In this document: one piece after another, positions 1-11,112 of the stretch
Layout: every line of letters starts with the position of its first letter
How positions within the stretch are numbered: the first letter of the stretch is position 1
Source: Apteryx mantelli
Lineage: Eukaryota; Chordata; Aves; Apterygiformes; Apterygidae
Assembly (NCBI RefSeq): GCF_036417845.1
Contig: NW_027118693.1
Span: forward strand, 1,126,001-1,190,000
Length of the DNA stretch: 64,000 nt
Direction of reading: 5' to 3'
Notes under the pieces: model-generated
The model's database searches: none
Told to the model about the DNA's origin: nothing
Seen by the model: only the letters and a program-made list of their open reading frames with translations
Made by a program: the position numbers and the translations under genes

Positions 1-1342
1 ACCTGCATCCCTGGAAAGGTGATGGAGCAGCTCATGCTGAAGGCCATCTCCAAGCATGTGGAGGAAAAGAAGGTGATCAGGAGTAGTCAGCATGCTTAAG
101 CTTCACCAAGGGGAAATCATGCTTAAGCAATCTGATAGCCTTCTACAATGGGATGACTGCCTGGGTAGATGAGGGGAGAGCAGTGGATGTTGTCTCCCTT
201 GACTTCAGCAAGGCTTTTGACGCTGTCTCCCATAACATCCTCATAGACAAGCTCAGGAAGTGTGGGTTAGATGAGTGGACAGGGAGGTGGATTGAGAACT
301 GGCTGAATGGCAGAGCTCAGAGGGTTGTGATCAGTGGCGCAGAGTCTAGTCGGAGGCCTGTAGCTAGTGGTGTCCCCCAGGGGTCAGTACTGGCTCCTGT
401 CTTGTTCAACTTCTTCATCAATGACCTGGATGAAGGCACAGAGTGCACCCTCAGCCAGTTTGCCTACGATCCAAAACTGGGAGGAGTGGCCTATACACCA
501 GAGGGCTGTGCTGCCATTCAGAGAGACCTGGACAGGCTGGAGAGGTGGGTGGAGAGAAACCTCATGAAGTTCAACAAAGGCAAGTGCAGGGTCCTGCACC
601 TAGGGAGGAATAACCCCATGCAGCAGTACAGGTTGGGGGCTGACCTGCTGGAAAGCAGCTATGTCGAGAAGGACCTGGGAGTGCTGGTGGACACCAAGTT
701 AAGCATGAGGCAGCAATGTGCCCTTGTGGCCAAGAAGGCCAATGGTATCCTGGGCTGCATCAGGAAGAGTGTTGCCAGCAGGTGGAGGGAGGTGATCCTC
801 CCCCTCTACTCAGCCCTGCTGAGGCCACATCTGGAGTACTGTGTCCAGTTCTGGGCTCCCCAGTACAAGAGGGATGTGGCACTACTGGAGCAAGTCCAGC
901 GAAGGGCTACAAAGATGATTAGGGGACTGGAGCATCTCTCTTATGAGGAAAGACTGAGAGAGCTGGGCCTGTTTAGCCTGGAGAAGAGTAGGCTGAGAGG
1001 AGATCTTATCAACGTGTACAAGTATCTGAAGGGAGGGTGTCAAGACGATGGAGCCAGACTCTTTTCAGTGGTGCCGAGTGACAGGACACGAGGCAACGGG
1101 CACAAACTGAAACACAGACAGTTTCATCTGAACATGAGGAAAAACTTCTTCACTGTGAGGGTGACAGAGCACTGGAACAGGTTGCCCAGAGAGGTTGTGG
1201 AGTCTCTATTTCTGGAGATATTCAAAAGCCACCTGGACGCGGTCCTGTGCAATGTGCTCTAGGTGACCCTGCTTGAGCAGGGGGGTTGGACTAGATGATC
1301 TCCAGAGGTCCCTTCCAACCTCAACTATTCTGTGATTCTGTG
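1..1342 (+). mobile_element. CR1 LINE retrotransposon, 3' part
   Basis: This is the 3' half of a chicken-repeat-1 (CR1) non-LTR retrotransposon, the dominant avian LINE. The copy begins before the window edge or is 5' truncated. Around positions 60-150 the pol frame is broken by stops and a duplicated 'catgcttaagc' segment. From 153 it carries reverse transcriptase and the C-terminal region, and it ends at 1342 with the diagnostic short tail 'attctgtgattctgtg' and no poly-A. The same 3' end recurs in minus orientation at 25.9, 31.6 and 37.1 kb and in plus orientation at 44.2 kb. Confidence 0.95.
153..1262 (+). pseudogene. CR1 ORF2 reverse transcriptase fragment with damaged catalytic box
   Basis: The 369-codon open frame encodes the second half of the CR1 reverse transcriptase and the C-terminal region. 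Visible motifs are '[12 protein letters not shown]' near residue 17 and '[14 protein letters not shown]' near residue 73. The catalytic F/Y-A-D-D box should follow near residue 103, but it reads F-A-Y-D at 459-470. The first of the two metal-binding aspartates is therefore Tyr, and the following Thr is Pro. The endonuclease domain and the 5' part of the RT lie outside the frame or are broken. The element should be unable to copy itself, although the frame downstream is intact and looks fairly young. The start Met is not meaningful because it lies inside the RT domain. Confidence 0.9.
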
Positions 1343-3422
1343 AAAGCAGGTTCAGTCAGATCAGATTGCTCCAGCCTGATCCTGTTGAATTTTAAATATC
1401 AGCACAGATGGAGATTCTACAAATTTGCACCTAATCCAGTGTTTGATCACTCACATTGGGGCAGGAGAGGGAAATTTCTTCCTTCAGTTTCCCAAGTAGT
1501 CCATGGAAGAGAGCAACCTGTTGATAGCAAGCTCATTGAAGCCCTTTTCTGAAAATTAACTGGGCTAGTTGCTGTGCTTTAGGGCAGAAAATGTTGGGTA
1601 GGTTGGAGGTAAACAACAGCCAACTATGCAAAGACAACTCAGTGTGTAAAGGCAGTCTGGTCTTTTGTGCAACTAAGCAGGGTAAGCATTTTCCTCACTT
1701 AAACTGTGTACCTAACCATTATAGGTTGGTTTTAATCCTGCTGTTTGCTTCTTGAAATGGGCAAGTACTTCTGAAGATTTGGCTCAAGGGGGGAATAAAC
1801 TGGTTTGGTACCTACAGTATCTTCTCTTGCCTTTCTGGATGAAACAGGTCAGTAAGAGAATAGTTTTGTACATATGCAATACCTTGAAGCCTATGCTAGA
1901 AACAGACCTCAGCTGCCGCGCTCCACGGCTGCTCAGCAGGACTTTACTGCAGCACAGAGCAGAAGCAGCCTGTTCCCACACCGCATCCAGGAACCCCAGG
2001 CACGCTGCAGCTCTTGAAGCACCTAAGCTCGTGTTGTTCCCAATTGCCTTTTTTTTTTTTTTAATGTCTAAACTTGACAGTTATTATGACGACAGGCTCG
2101 CAGGAGGCAGCATATGAATGGAGGATGAACCGAAACCTCATGCTACCTGCCAGGTGCCTCCACTTTGCTGTGACTTAGCCCTGGAGGCAGTGATACCGCG
2201 GAGACAGCAGAGCGGACGTGCAAAAAAAGAGGCTGCGCCTAGAGGACCGGCTTGGCGGCAGCTAAAACCAACCGTGCGCGCTAGTGTGGCGGTTTCCATA
2301 CCGCACCACCGCAGGCTGCCACGGCCCCGCTGGGCGTCTCGGGGTGCGTTGCTGCAGGGCCGGCGATGGGGCGCAGGGCTCCCTCCATGAGGCTGCCCAG
2401 ATCTTTCCACATGGGCATCCCAAAAGAGGATCTGAATCTCATCAGATTTTCATACAGCAGAAACCCGAATGGGGTGGTTCTACTTTTTCTCTTTTTCTTT
2501 TTTCTTTTTTAAAGACAACTTAGCAGCCAGATGGTTTTACGCAGAATCCTCTCCCCTCACCCCACTTTCTTGCAGGTGTTTTTTGCCACTAGGGTTGTTT
2601 TCACTATCAGCCCCATGACTCTGAGGCGGCAGCAAACTTTGCACTGACCCTCAGGCACCCGAAAAGACCCTTCCTCCAGCAGCGTCAAAGTCAGGCTATG
2701 TCAGCGCTCAGTGGTCCCCCTGGCTCCACGGCCGGCCACTGCCCCAGGCATGAGCCCTGCCGGGCAGCTCGGGGCAGCCCTCCCCTCCGTCCCCCCAGCC
2801 CAGATGCATGCAGAGCTCATTTTAAATTATTTAAATTATGCAATAGAGGCTTTTCTTCATCTTCTTTAATTTCTTTTCTCTCTCCTGGCTCTCCAGTCAA
2901 AGCACCACTGGCAGCGTGGACACGTGCACCCCTCCCACCCTTCTGCAGCGGCAGAGCTGGGGCAATGGGAGGCAAAATGCTTTTGCACTGACCCTGCTGC
3001 TGCAAAACCCTTGGCTCGATCCCACTGTGAACAGCAGAGCCTGGACAGCCCGGTTCAGACAGTCCCCGATTTCTCCTGGGTTCGAAGACCCCCCCCAGGC
3101 TCTGTTTCCCTCTGATCTAAAGCAATGAAGTTCTGTGCTGCAAAGAAGTGGAAAACTCAATCTGCGTCCCACCTGAGGGCAGATTTGGGGGGCAAAAGGC
3201 TGGAGTTTGTGCTGCACCTTCCCCTGCTCGCTTTGGCCTGCGTCTCCTCCTTCACAATGTCCATCAGCCCGAGGAGCCAGAACCCCCAATCTGCCCCCGC
3301 GAGGCCTCCCCTTCCTTATTCATGGAAACACATGCACAGCCCATACAGCTCTCCCCAGCGTGCCACATGCTGCATTTAATACTCTTCCAGGAGAAAAAGC
3401 AAAATCCATAGCAGAAAATCTT
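1343..3422. other. Intergenic, no supported gene
   Basis: I see no spliced or unspliced gene here that I can defend. Composition changes from AT-balanced (1343-2130) to GC-rich (2130-3420). A T-tract lies at 2049-2062 and pyrimidine-rich stretches at about 2480-2515. The GC-rich side leads into the 3' end of the minus-strand gene that stops at 3423. Part of it may be that gene's 3' untranslated region, but no clear polyadenylation signal was found. Confidence 0.5.
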
Positions 3423-5827
3423 TTAATTCCTCTGCTGCCGCTCCAAACCAGGTCCCTGCTGCCGAGAGCCCCCCTGAGCTGCCGGCGGGATCCCAGAGGC
3501 CAGGGGTCCCCATCGCCTCGCAGCTCCAGGGGGTTTCTCCAGGCTTGGCCGGGCTTTCGCACGCTCCCTGCAGGCAGGAGGATAAACGGGAGCGGTGAGC
3601 GGCTGCACGGGGACGAAGCCATCCGGCTCCGAGTGCCACGGAGCATCCTACCTGCCGAAAGCCTCATCTGCCGGACACGGTAGCCGTGGGTCCTCCAGCA
3701 GTGCCTCCCACTGGCTCCGAGCTTGGACAGCATCTTGGTGATCTACTTTGGGAAGCAGAGGGATGGCAGGAGCTTGGCTCACGCTCGCCCCGCGGGAGTG
3801 GGTACTCTGGAGGCCGGAGAGCCTGTGCCACCACCTGTGTGCAGCTGGGGGAACTCAGCACTGCAATTTCTGGGCGTTTAGAGGGGGAAAAGTGACTTAC
3901 CAGCAAAACCACAGCCTGCTTTTGGACCAGGTGATGCTTCGCTTGCAATTGCCTGTCAAGAGGGGGAGAAAATCAGCAAGGAGCAAGGCAAGCAGGAGAC
4001 TTGCATCCCCCTCTCCCAGAGGCACAGGGCACAATCCTGCCATCCCAGCTTCCCCCCCAGGGTCCCCTGCAGCATGGTGTGAGGGAGGATTAAAGCCGAG
4101 CACCAAAGGCAGCTCAGCGTTTCCCTGGCTCCCGGAGAGCCTGGAGATCTCTCCCTTCATCTGTGGAGGCACAGAAAGGTCCCCCAGGATGGTGGTGTCA
4201 TCCCACTGGAGTTGTCTCCGTCTCTCCTGGCCTCCTGCCTCGCAGCCCCTTGCAGCCAAACCCCATCCCGCCAGGAGAGATGGGACTCGGCACAAACAAA
4301 AGAGCGGCAAACGAGCCCAGGGGGAGGGCACGTATCGTGCATCTCCAGCAGGTGCCCAGCAGCGGAGAGGCAGGAGGCAACGGCTCCCGCCCTGGGGGCT
4401 CCCGCGCCACCGCGCGCCACCTACTTCTCCAAAACGCCCCAGATCTGCACCTCCATCTGCAGAGCCTCCACGGCCGCGGCCACACTCTGCTGGACGGACT
4501 GTGGGGAGATGCAGGGCAGGGCTCGGCGGGGCGAGCGGTGGCGCGGCCCTGGCTTTACCAGCAGTGGCTCGGCGTGCAGCCGCTCCAGCAGCGCCGCCTG
4601 TGCCTCGTCCTCCAGGCGCTCCCAGCGGAGGGGCTCACGCCCCAGCAGCCGCAGCAGGTTGGCAGTGTCAGCGCGGGCATGCAGGGCGCTGCCGAGCGCC
4701 AGCAGCAAGTCCACGCTCTGCATGGGGCCTCTGTCCCACAGGTGCCCAAGCACCTCTTCCAGCACCACCGCCGCCGCCAGGCAGCCTGCGCCGGGGGCAC
4801 CGTGAGGGATAATGCGCCTTGGCCGGCAGAGCCCCCTGGCATGGGGACCACATGGGATGGGACGGGACAGGATGGGACGGGACGGGCTCGCCCAGGTGGA
4901 CGAGGCTCCGGGTGACTTCATACTGCACCGGCGCTCTGCTGCATCCGCGCAGCTGGAACAAAAAACAACCGGCAGAGCCCGGCGGCACCCAAGCCCCCAG
5001 CACCCGGCGGCTCTGCCACCGCCCTCCGCACCACCCCCTTCTCCCCGTAACCCAGCTGTGGGCTGATCCCGCAGCCCGGGGTCTCCACCGGCACCAAGCA
5101 GGCGGAAACCCCCCTAAAGCACATCAGGGACGGGTGCTGCCGCCAGCACTACGTACGTGTTCAGTAGAGTGGCCAGGACGGGCTTCTCCGTACTCCCAAG
5201 GCAGCCGAGGGCCTGGGGGGCAGAGCCGGCAAGAGGGGGGTCGGAGCGGGGCTGGGCCGGTGCAAAGAAGAAAGCCCGGGCCGGGGTGCCCAGCTGGGGT
5301 GGCAGCAGGCGAAGCCCTTCCCTCCTCCCTGTCCCGGCTGCAAAGCAGGGCAGCGCAACCAGGGGCCTCGCCACCCCCCCCCGATGCTCCGCCGCCCCCT
5401 CGCCTGCACCGCGCAGACCTGCACCTGCTGCGCCGGTGAAGCCAGGCCCTCAGTGAGCTCCTGCGAGGCACAAATTCGCCGCCAGGGACTGGAGGTCCTG
5501 GCCAGGTGAGGGGGCAGCGAAGGCATCACACCTGACCGAGGACCACCCCCCCCCCCCGCTTTAAACCACCCTTCAGGTCCTCGGCCAGGTGCGACAGGTG
5601 GGGGCTGCCACTGGGGTCGCCCCACCAGATGCGGGCCTGGGCCCGGCCAGGGGGAGATGGGCCGGCTTAGCGCCCTGATAGCTGGAGAAAGAGCCCGCCG
5701 GTGGCTCCGCACCTGGTCACCCACGCCTCCTTTGCAGCGCCTTCCCACAGGATCCCTGGCGGCAGGACGGGCACTGGCGGCGGCTGCATGGCGGTGCCCC
5801 AGGGGACAGGTTTCCACTCCATGGGGT
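3423..5827 (-). CDS. Spliced HEAT/ARM-like helical-repeat protein, at least ten exons
   Basis: Exons on the minus strand: 5827-5721, 5460-5425, 5212-5153, 4952-4892, 4785-4559, 4498-4425, 3952-3901, 3834-3783, 3742-3652 and 3567-3423 (stop). From 5460 onward every junction keeps the reading phase and no internal stop appears. Nearly all introns are GT-AG; the 4892 donor is GC (CCTGG|GCGAGC). The longest exon (4785-4559) reads 'VVLEEVLGHLWDRGPMQS' and then a Leu/Ala-rich stretch, 'LLLALGSALHARADTANL'. With 'ALGCLGSTEKPVLATLLN' from 5212-5153 this is typical of paired amphipathic helices in HEAT or armadillo repeats. The C-terminal exons are Gln/Lys/Arg-rich and end 'LERQQRN'. Such repeats usually act as protein-binding scaffolds. 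HEATR- or MEI1-type families are possible but I could not settle on one. The link from 5827-5721 to 5460-5425 is the weakest, and the N-terminus is not found; an LTR lies directly upstream. Confidence 0.62.
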
Positions 5828-6103
5828 CTGAAAGGGGAGAACAGAGCCCGGTAAAATCCCAAGCGGCTGCGCGCAGCGGCGGGGCATCAGGTGCCGGTAC
5901 CTGGTGGCAGGAGGGCTGGGGCAGCTGCGAGGGCCGGCCCCGGGGTGCGTCGCAGGTGCCGGCGGGCATTTCAGGTTCCCAGCCCGTGCTGGGAAGCCCA
6001 GGGGCTCTGGGCGGCGCTCAGCAGCCGGCACCTCGAGGTGCCACTGCGCCCTGCGGTGCACCCCGGCGTGGAAGCTGGGAGCAGAACTGGGGTGATGTCA
6101 GAA

Positions 6104-6892
6104 GGAGCTGTTACACTGTCACGCTATGAAGGTTCCACAGCAACGACTGAGACAATAGCATAATAATAGTAAAAAAATGTTTATTTCCTCACACAAATTA
6201 TTAGATTAGTAACATCCATTAAAATAATGCGATTGCTAATTTAGAAAGGATAACACAAACCCCTCTGTTACTAATTTAGAAAGGATAACCCGAAACCGCC
6301 GATTACTGCGCTCTTCATTGGAAGGACTGCTTATTCCTGCTTGAAAGCTTTCTTGTTCACTCTCTTAGTGAGAGGACTCTCAGCCTCGAGGAGTTCCCTT
6401 AACCCAGTGTCCCAGGAAAAGGGGAGGAGGGGGAATACTCACGGTCCAGCTGGAGAGGATGGTCAGGTCACGTTCCCGTCCCTGCTCAGACTCTCCTCAC
6501 TCCCAAGTCTCTTTTTATACGGCTGGGGCTTTGGGCAAACAACACTTTTGCTGATCTCTGAGAGTTTCACAATCCCAGGACTGTTTGTCTGCTTGGGAGG
6601 ACCCTGCTAGCGAGGCAAGACCACAGGACCTCCGTATTGTTTCTTCCCTCCCTGGGGGGGTCCATGCACATTCCAGGTGGCAAACTTCTTCAGTCTTGTT
6701 AATGCTTCCAATCTGCAGCCTTGCGCATATCAATCCTTGTGCATATCGGTTGGTAGACTTCTTTAGTCCTGTTAACTCCTCTGTTCAACAGCTTTGCATG
6801 CATCAGTACTTGTGCATATCAGTTCTTTTGCATATCAGTTGCCAAACTTCAGTCCTGTTAATTCTTCGCTCGCCCGTCAGGAGCGGCTATGA
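6104..6892 (-). mobile_element. ERV-type LTR, probably solo
   Basis: Read on the minus strand this has LTR architecture. A U3 carries near-repeats of 'aactgatatgcaaaag' (about 6740-6850, with octamer-like ATGCAAA). A TATA box 'TATAAAAAG' is at 6519-6511 and a polyadenylation signal AATAAA at 6185-6180, followed by a short U5. No gag, pol or env sequence adjoins it. The exact ends are uncertain: an 11-bp direct repeat 'tgatgtcagaa' lies on both sides (6093-6103 and 6893-6903), but the resulting termini are not TG/CA. It could instead be a different class of transposon. Confidence 0.55.
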
Positions 6893-6910
6893 TGATGTCA
6901 GAACCCCCAA

Positions 6911-7411
6911 TTACATTGTCCTCCCCCTCCGCAAGAGCGGAGGGAGGCAGGGGCCCCCGGTGCAGCCAGGGAGCGCGCCGAGACCCGCATGCTGCCCTGG
7001 CGGCCCCACGCGCAACGCGTGTGTCCGTGCACTGCCCCCCACGCATGTGCCCAGGCCCCCCCCCCCACACCAATGCACCTGCACAAACACCAGTTCGCAC
7101 GTAGTCCTGCACCCCAGCGCACACACGTCCATGTGCCTGCTCACGCATGCGCCCACCCCCATGCACATGCTTATGTGCGCACACACACACTCCAGCACGC
7201 ACAGGCATGCACACGGCCCCCTCCATGCACACATGCATGTGTACACATGCATGCCAGTGCACACATGCACACCCCTGTGCACATACAGACATGCCTGCTT
7301 GCATCCCACACACCCCCAGTGCACACATGCATACACATACGTACACCCCGGTGCACACACCCACATACATATGCACATGCCCACCCCTGCGCACATGTGC
7401 ACCCCAGCACA
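6911..7411. repeat. CA/ATGCAC-rich minisatellite, left block
   Basis: A GC-rich start grades into tandemly repeated, degenerate units of the type 'cacacatgcacatg' (about 12-16 bp). All open frames in it are low-complexity Cys/Val/His/Thr strings and are not genes. It continues after the inserted LTR at 8005, so both blocks were probably one array. Confidence 0.85.
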
Positions 7412-8004
7412 TGCTACCAAAAGGCCCAGACAAGAAAGAGTCTCAAAGGGAAGGGGGGGGAAATGGGGGAACTGTTACCAGCTCGGACAAGAAGGAGTCT
7501 CAACAGGAGCCTCAGACAAACATACCCAAGGACACAGGTGCAGCTGGGACTGATACATCCTGAGAAAGTACAGGTAAACCAGCAGAAGCCAGTTGGAGCC
7601 AAAATTAGGACCAAGACAGCTTTTCTCAGACAAGGAAGCAGGCCAAGTTGAGACCCTGTATGGAAAAGTAGAGCAAAGTTCATGGCAAGATGCTGAGTGA
7701 CACCTCTTCTGACACCACTAGGGACCACCAGAGACCCCCACAGAAGACCCCCAGAGAGTCAGACCACGTGCATAAGGATTATGTAAATGTAATAATTAGT
7801 TCTAGGAAATAGAATGAATATGTATAATAATTCCTGGAAATTTAATGCATATACATATGACAGAGCAATAGAAACTTTAGATGATGAGGCACACAGGGTG
7901 CACGTTGGGTGGAGCTATGCCCCGTGCACCCAGTGCCATAATAAAGAGAATGTCTGCTTCTTAATGCTACGTTGGTGTAGCATTTTCTCCCGATTTTGGT
8001 GACA
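7412..8004 (+). mobile_element. ERV LTR inserted in the minisatellite
   Basis: Non-repetitive sequence interrupts the CA-rich array. It begins near 'tgctaccaaaagg' and ends '...ttttggtgaca' at 8004. It holds a repeated 'gacaagaa(a/g)gagtctcaa' near 7428-7450 and 7488-7505, and a canonical AATAAA at 7940-7945 followed by about 60 bp of U5-like sequence. TG...CA ends and the poly-A signal position match a plus-strand LTR. No internal retroviral genes follow, so it is a solo LTR. The left end is approximate. Confidence 0.6.
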
Positions 8005-8556
8005 CACACATGCACATGAAAGCATATGCTGCAATGCACACATGTACAAGCACATGCATGCACCAGTGCACATGTGCACCCTAGCACACACATGCACATG
8101 AAGGGCACCCACTATGAACAAGCACATACACAGCCCAGCACACACATGCAGCAAACACACATGCCAGTGCGCACACACACACGAACTTGCACATCCCAGC
8201 GGACACAGGCACATAAGAAACACACATGTTCCCCCCCCAGCACACATATACACATGCAGGCATGCACAGACACCCCAGTGCACATGCACACACACACACC
8301 CCATCATGCACTTGCACAAACACACTCTAGTGCACACATGCCTGCATATAACACAGCATACACATGCACACACACGCCCCTTCATGCACATGAACACACA
8401 CCAGCACACACGTGCACATGTGCACACATGCACACTCCAACATGCAGATGCACGCACACCCCTTCATGCACACATTTACATGCACGCACACCCCTTCATG
8501 CACATGCACACATGTAGCCCAGCACACACACATGCACATGTGCACTGCCCCCCCGC
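8005..8556. repeat. CA/ATGCAC-rich minisatellite, right block
   Basis: The same degenerate 'cacacatgcacatg' tandem repeat as at 6911-7411 resumes directly after the LTR. Higher-order units such as 'gcacaccccttcatgcacat' recur at about 8380, 8456 and 8487. The open frames on both strands are repeat artefacts. Confidence 0.85.
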
Positions 8557-8564
8557 CCCAAAGC

Positions 8565-8616
8565 AACCCTAGCCCCAAAACAACCCTAGCCCCAAAACAA
8601 CCCTAAACCTAACCCT
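8565..8616. repeat. Short telomere-like tandem tract
   Basis: AACCCT occurs at 8565, 8582, 8599 and 8611. The first three are spaced exactly 17 bp apart in the unit 'aaccctagccccaaaac', and the last stretch reads 'aaccctaaacctaaccct'. This resembles degenerate vertebrate telomere repeat (CCCTAA) at the border of a subtelomeric-looking minisatellite. It is very short, so it is a relic at most. Confidence 0.5.
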
Positions 8617-8865
8617 GCCCCCTATTTATGGGGGGGGGAATGATTGACTCACAGTCATATTTGCATACTAGACAGGCCTTAGTTGGCACATGCTCAACTA
8701 GCCCCTACATATGTGCTGTTTACAGGGAAATCAGGTTGAGGGGGACAGAGCACATCAGTGGTGGGGGGGGAAAGCAGCACACCGTCACAGAGCCCTCCAC
8801 ACTACACTCACTGTCAGCACTCACACACACACATGCGCGCACACACAGAGTCAAGACACACCAAC

Positions 8866-9290
8866 ACCTATGGCCTCTCAGCTTAGCTTCTACAGTGCTC
8901 TGGGTCACCATCTGTCTTCAAGAGGCATCCTCAATGGCAGCTGCATCCTCTCTAATCTTCCTCTGGTCACCACATTCACCTTCATCACCTGCCAAAACAG
9001 AGCACAAGCAGTCACCCCCAGGCCAGTCAGCTCCAGCCTCATCCGCAAGAGTGCCCACCACCAAAGCTCCATGGGCGCTCCGCTCACCTGCACCGCACCG
9101 ATCCTGAACTCCAACATTGTGCTTGGGGGGACACCCGCAGCACCTTGAAAAAGCAAAACAAAATGACTCTTCTGCCAGGCGATACTCACCAATCCCACAA
9201 CACCCATCAGGAATCTGCTCACCTGACATCCTCAGCCATGCCTGGGAAAGGCCCACACAGGACCTGAAAAAGCAGAGCAAGAGACATCAC
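8866..9290. repeat. Segmental duplication, copy 1
   Basis: This ~425-bp segment matches 10689-11112 in the same orientation, sharing long runs such as 'aagcagtcacccccaggccagtcagctcc' apart from small differences. Both copies include 'gctcacctgc(a/g)ccg' and end with 'cctgaaaaagcaaagca'-like sequence. The offset is about 1.82 kb, so the duplicated unit may include the sequence between them. On the minus strand both copies carry a splice-like acceptor and donor around a ~56-bp exon-like piece (9143-9088). Confidence 0.8.
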
Positions 9291-9853
9291 CGACAGGCAG
9301 CCCAGCACTACCCACCGCACAAGAAACCTCTGACCCAACAAGCGCCCCCCTCTCACCTGCTCAGGCTCTTGTCAACGCTCAGCTTTGCCTCTCCACAACT
9401 TCCTGCAAAACTTGCAAACACAAACAGAAAGCAGGCGCTCGGGTCACACCTGCAAAACCACAGCCCACCCACATCAACCATTTGCTCCCACACCTTCACC
9501 TGCTCTGCTCGCCCATCCCAACTACCATGCAACCGGCCGCCACGCCAAGGCCTGTCATGCACCTGTAAAACCAGAACAGCAGTGGGCAATGGGGACAGCA
9601 CCAATGAGACAACAGCCCTATGCTAGGCTCTGCCACCGCTCTCAGACCGACACTCACCTTGCCGTGCTCCTCCTGCACGCGAACGACCCGCTCTCCACAT
9701 TCCTCCACGCCTACAAGCACAAAGCAAAAATTAACCAGGGAACCGCTGACCGCAATACTCTGCTTTCAGCAACAAATCTCTAGCTCACCTTCCTAGGGCA
9801 TGACCCTTTCTTCCTCCATCTCCCTCCGGCCCGCTGGGAATGCTGCGCCACAT
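9088..9853 (-). other. Series of short exon-like segments, no assembled gene
   Basis: On the minus strand, five short segments have a pyrimidine-rich tract with AG before them and GTGAGx/GTGAAG after: 9853-9789 (65 bp), 9710-9658 (53 bp), 9562-9500 (63 bp), 9402-9357 (46 bp) and 9143-9088 (56 bp). Some read plausibly, for example 'VEECGERVVRVQEEHGK' in the second. The first three can be joined in one open phase, but the fourth then meets a stop. This may be a decayed gene with tiny exons or a repeat family that happens to carry splice-like edges. Confidence 0.3.
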
Positions 9854-10688
9854 CTACAAAAAAACAACATAAGGTGGAACACGCAGAAGCTGACCAATCA
9901 CCATTCTAGTTCATCACTGCCACACTCTGCACGCTACCATTGCTAACACCCACAGGCAAGGCAGCTCCAGCCCCACACAGACAGACATACACACAAATAT
10001 CAAACACAAACATGGAGAAGAGCCCCACACAAAAAGAACTACTCCTACACATAAGACGCTGCCAGACAGAAAGCCCTACAATGCTAAAACCATGCGGCTC
10101 TGATGCTCTGGACAAGCCCAGAAGAGAGTCAAACGCCACCACCCATGATGGAAAGGGGCTGGCAAAGTCAGGAATATTGATGCACAAGAGGCCAGCAAGA
10201 AAGACCTGAGTTCATGACAACACAGGGAAGAAAACCCTGAAAGAACACCAGAAACACACGGAAGAAGAACGGCCAAGAGGATCTCAAAGATGGCTGCAAA
10301 GATGACTGGCAACAAATAGCTACAATGCAAAGCCAGTGGGACAGACCGCTGCTTTTAGCTGACTGCACAGAAAGGGACACAATCCATTGGCACAAAGCTG
10401 ATGAGTCAGACCAAGCAAAAGTCAACGGATGCCTACCGCGCTAGTGCTGCACAGTGTGGGCTGTGCTCCCTGAGCACGAGGAACAAGAGCAACATCAAGA
10501 CCTGAGCAAAAGATAGCACAGCTACAACACACACCACAGAGACTACAGAACAACACAGACACAGGTTGGAGCTGCCCTGCCTAGCACACCCTCACCTTCT
10601 GCCATGCACACCCCACCGCCTCTGTCTCACACACAGCACTCATCCAGAAGAGCCCATACTACACTGAGTCTTGGCTGTGTGTGCGCTG

Positions 10689-11112
10689 ACATCAACACCC
10701 TTTGCCCCTCAACTTAGTTTCTGCAGTGCTCTAGGTCAGCATTTGTCCTCAATGGCAGCCACATCCTCTCTGATCTTCCTTCAGTCACTTCATTCGCCAT
10801 CATCACCTGCCAAACCAGAGCGCAAGCAGTCACCCCCCAGGCCAGTCAGCTCCAGCCTCGTCTGCAAGAGCACCCTACATCAAAGCCCCATGGGCACTCT
10901 GCTCACCTGCGCCGTGCCAATTCCAAACTCCAACATTGGGGCTGGGGGGACGCCCACGGCACCTGGAAAAACAAAACAAAGTTTCTGTGCTGCCAGGCAG
11001 CACTGACCAGCCCTAGAACAACTGAAACACCATTCTGATCACCCATTCTACCTCACCTGAAATCCTCAACCATTCCTGCAAAAGGCCCACACACTACCTG
11101 AAAAAGCAAAGC
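10689..11112. repeat. Segmental duplication, copy 2
   Basis: Same-strand partner of 8866-9290. On the minus strand it keeps the acceptor, donor and frame of the 56-bp exon-like piece ('GVPP..MLEF.IG..Q' in both copies), but the read-through frame gains a stop just after the donor. Divergence is moderate (many single-base changes, a few indels), so the duplication is not recent. Confidence 0.8.

Noticed and set aside
6911..8556. Repeats with spacer-like variation, considered as a CRISPR-like array
   Set aside because: Units are short, degenerate and directly tandem, without unique spacers; the rest of the window is eukaryotic.
6858..8578. Many Cys/Val/His-rich open frames on both strands
   Set aside because: All lie in the CA/ATGCAC minisatellite and follow its period.
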